Of a DNA stretch of 64,000 bases, positions 62,812 to 64,000 are shown one piece after another (the stretch's first letter is position 1; every line of letters begins with the position of its first letter). Under the pieces are notes generated by a model. That model saw nothing but the letters and a program-made list of their open reading frames with translations. It was not told the origin of the DNA and made no database searches. The stretch comes from Chromera velia. Lineage: Eukaryota; Sar; Chromeraceae. The stretch lies in NCBI GenBank assembly GCA_018398765.1, contig JAHBMJ010005310.1, positions 1 through 64,000 on the forward strand, read 5' to 3'. A program made the translations under genes and the position numbers.

Positions 62812-64000
62812 TGAAGATATCATTACAGCCAACAATTGAGTCTGACGGCGTACAAGTCGAGTTAATTGTTATGAATCATAAAATAGTGTTAATTCATCGC
62901 AAGTTTAGTTCGAGTTACCCCCCTGACACTATGGACTGTGTTTTTAAAAATCTTGAAGTTTAGATTTTTTTTGGCCTGGACTTTAAAGTAGCTCTAAGTA
63001 GCACTAGCATACTCAGGCTAGCTACTAGCTCATAGTGTCAGGGGCGCAAACTTGGATAATTAGACTTAGTAAACAACTTAATCATATAGTTTATTTTTTT
63101 AAATCAACTTTTTTTTCGTTTTTGAATGGAAAAGCGGCCACTTAGTGAAGAATGGGCTTAGGAACCGGCTTTGTGAGAGCCTTTGTCTCTATTAGTTATA
63201 TTTTCTAGTACATGTGGCAACTTTTGAATAAAGTATGTATTTAGGCTAAGTATTTAGGTATGTATCTTCATTAATTAACCTAGTGGCCAATCATTAATCC
63301 GCGAACACCGTAATACATAAAAAAGCTGTGCATCCCGCTAGACATCCCACCGCTGGGACGCATCAATGATATTATAGCTCCAGTATTCAAATTTAAACAA
63401 AAAATCTCAAATTTATGCACTAGTTTAATTATGCAGCTAGAATTATCATCAATGATTCATCACCGTGACGGCATTCATGCTTAATTCATATCCTACCGCT
63501 TGATACCCAATCAGTGCAATCACGTACAGCAGTGCCATGCAGTGCCGATAGACTCAATCTCTGTTGGCTGATGCACCAGTTAGTGCACAAGCTGAATCAT
63601 TGATGGCAAATCTAGTGGCAAATTTGATGCATGCAGCATCGATGGCAGTCAGCTGTGAGCAACACAGCAACAATGCGAAGTATAGTACGCAACAGCAACT
63701 TTTGAATAAACTCTCTTATACAGGACTTGAACACCGGCTTCTCGATCCACATTGAAACGCTCTCTCGATCTTGCTCTCTTGGTCCCTTCCCCGGAGTCTT
63801 GTTTTTTCTCTCCACTCCCTCTCAGCATGAGCGGGAATTAAAGTCACGGTGGACGTTCAGTTGCGATTCCTCGGACTTGCGTGGGCGCTTGAATAGTCAC
63901 GTTGAAGCCTTGCGAGCTGGTGTATCGATCGGAAAGTCAGTCTCAATTCCGTTTAATTGGTTGATTCATCGAATTTGCTGTTTGTTTACCTTGTACACCA
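62812..64000. other. Intergenic, downstream of chitin synthase
   Basis: AT-rich DNA with a small TIR element at 62917-63045. No gene is recognised; a short open frame at 63564-63755 lacks an ATG and any protein motif. Confidence 0.5.
62917..63045. mobile_element. Small TIR element sharing CCCCTGACACT termini
   Basis: Ends in CCCCTGACACTATG and its exact complement CATAGTGTCAGGGG, about 129 bp apart, with no coding capacity. The outer 11 bases match the termini of the MITE at 30833-31063, suggesting one family. The flanking duplication is not clear because the right edge has changed. Confidence 0.6.

Overview
The window is nuclear DNA of a protist with large, intron-rich genes. The best guess is a chromerid alga such as Chromera velia, a photosynthetic relative of the apicomplexans. 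The evidence is indirect: GT-AG introns full of microsatellites, one precursor with a signal peptide followed by an Ala-Ser-Ser-Phe step typical of secondary (red-derived) plastid import, an intraflagellar transport gene, a chitin synthase, and many TGCATGCA motifs of the kind apicomplexan AP2 factors bind. No bacterial or organellar gene organisation is present.

Seven host genes were rebuilt exon by exon using splice-phase agreement. From left to right they are: (1) minus strand 3425-11768, a plastid-type glutathionyl-hydroquinone reductase (Xi-class GST) with a long, exon-duplicated N-terminal part; (2) plus 12202-17664, an AAAP/SLC36-38-like amino acid transporter, divergent from gene 1; (3) minus 20110-24261, IFT57; (4) plus 34617-43671, an 18-exon protein of about 806 residues with degenerate ankyrin-like WLR motifs; (5) minus 46169-48296, the Pch2/TRIP13 AAA+ ATPase, whose 3' end is lost in an 877-base N gap; (6) plus 49306-50661, a single-exon secreted/membrane cytochrome b561 protein with a cysteine-rich N-terminal domain, divergent from gene 5; (7) plus 56481-62811, chitin synthase. 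A small cysteine-rich exon on the minus strand (55468-55614) may belong to an eighth gene.

Between genes 3 and 4 (about 24.3-34.6 kb) lies a nest of mobile DNA: a hAT-like transposase relic with spliceosomal introns, a 5'-truncated LINE with an uninterrupted reverse transcriptase ORF, a 910-bp interspersed repeat present twice, an older tandem relative of it, small TIR elements (MITEs) and a 152-bp palindrome. A 56-bp dead-on-arrival 3' end of the same LINE family sits at 53.26 kb. Long pyrimidine and tetranucleotide tracts fill 51.5-52.0 and 54.0-55.3 kb; ORFs there are artefacts.

The genes do not form one pathway. They cover redox metabolism of the plastid, amino acid uptake, cilium assembly, meiotic chromosome control, transmembrane electron transfer and cell-wall/chitin synthesis. 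The most unusual features are the symmetric phase-1 exon duplications in the quinone reductase, the sense-strand bias of intronic (CT)n(GT)n tracts, the possible poison exon in gene 4, and the TGCATGCA cluster ahead of chitin synthase.
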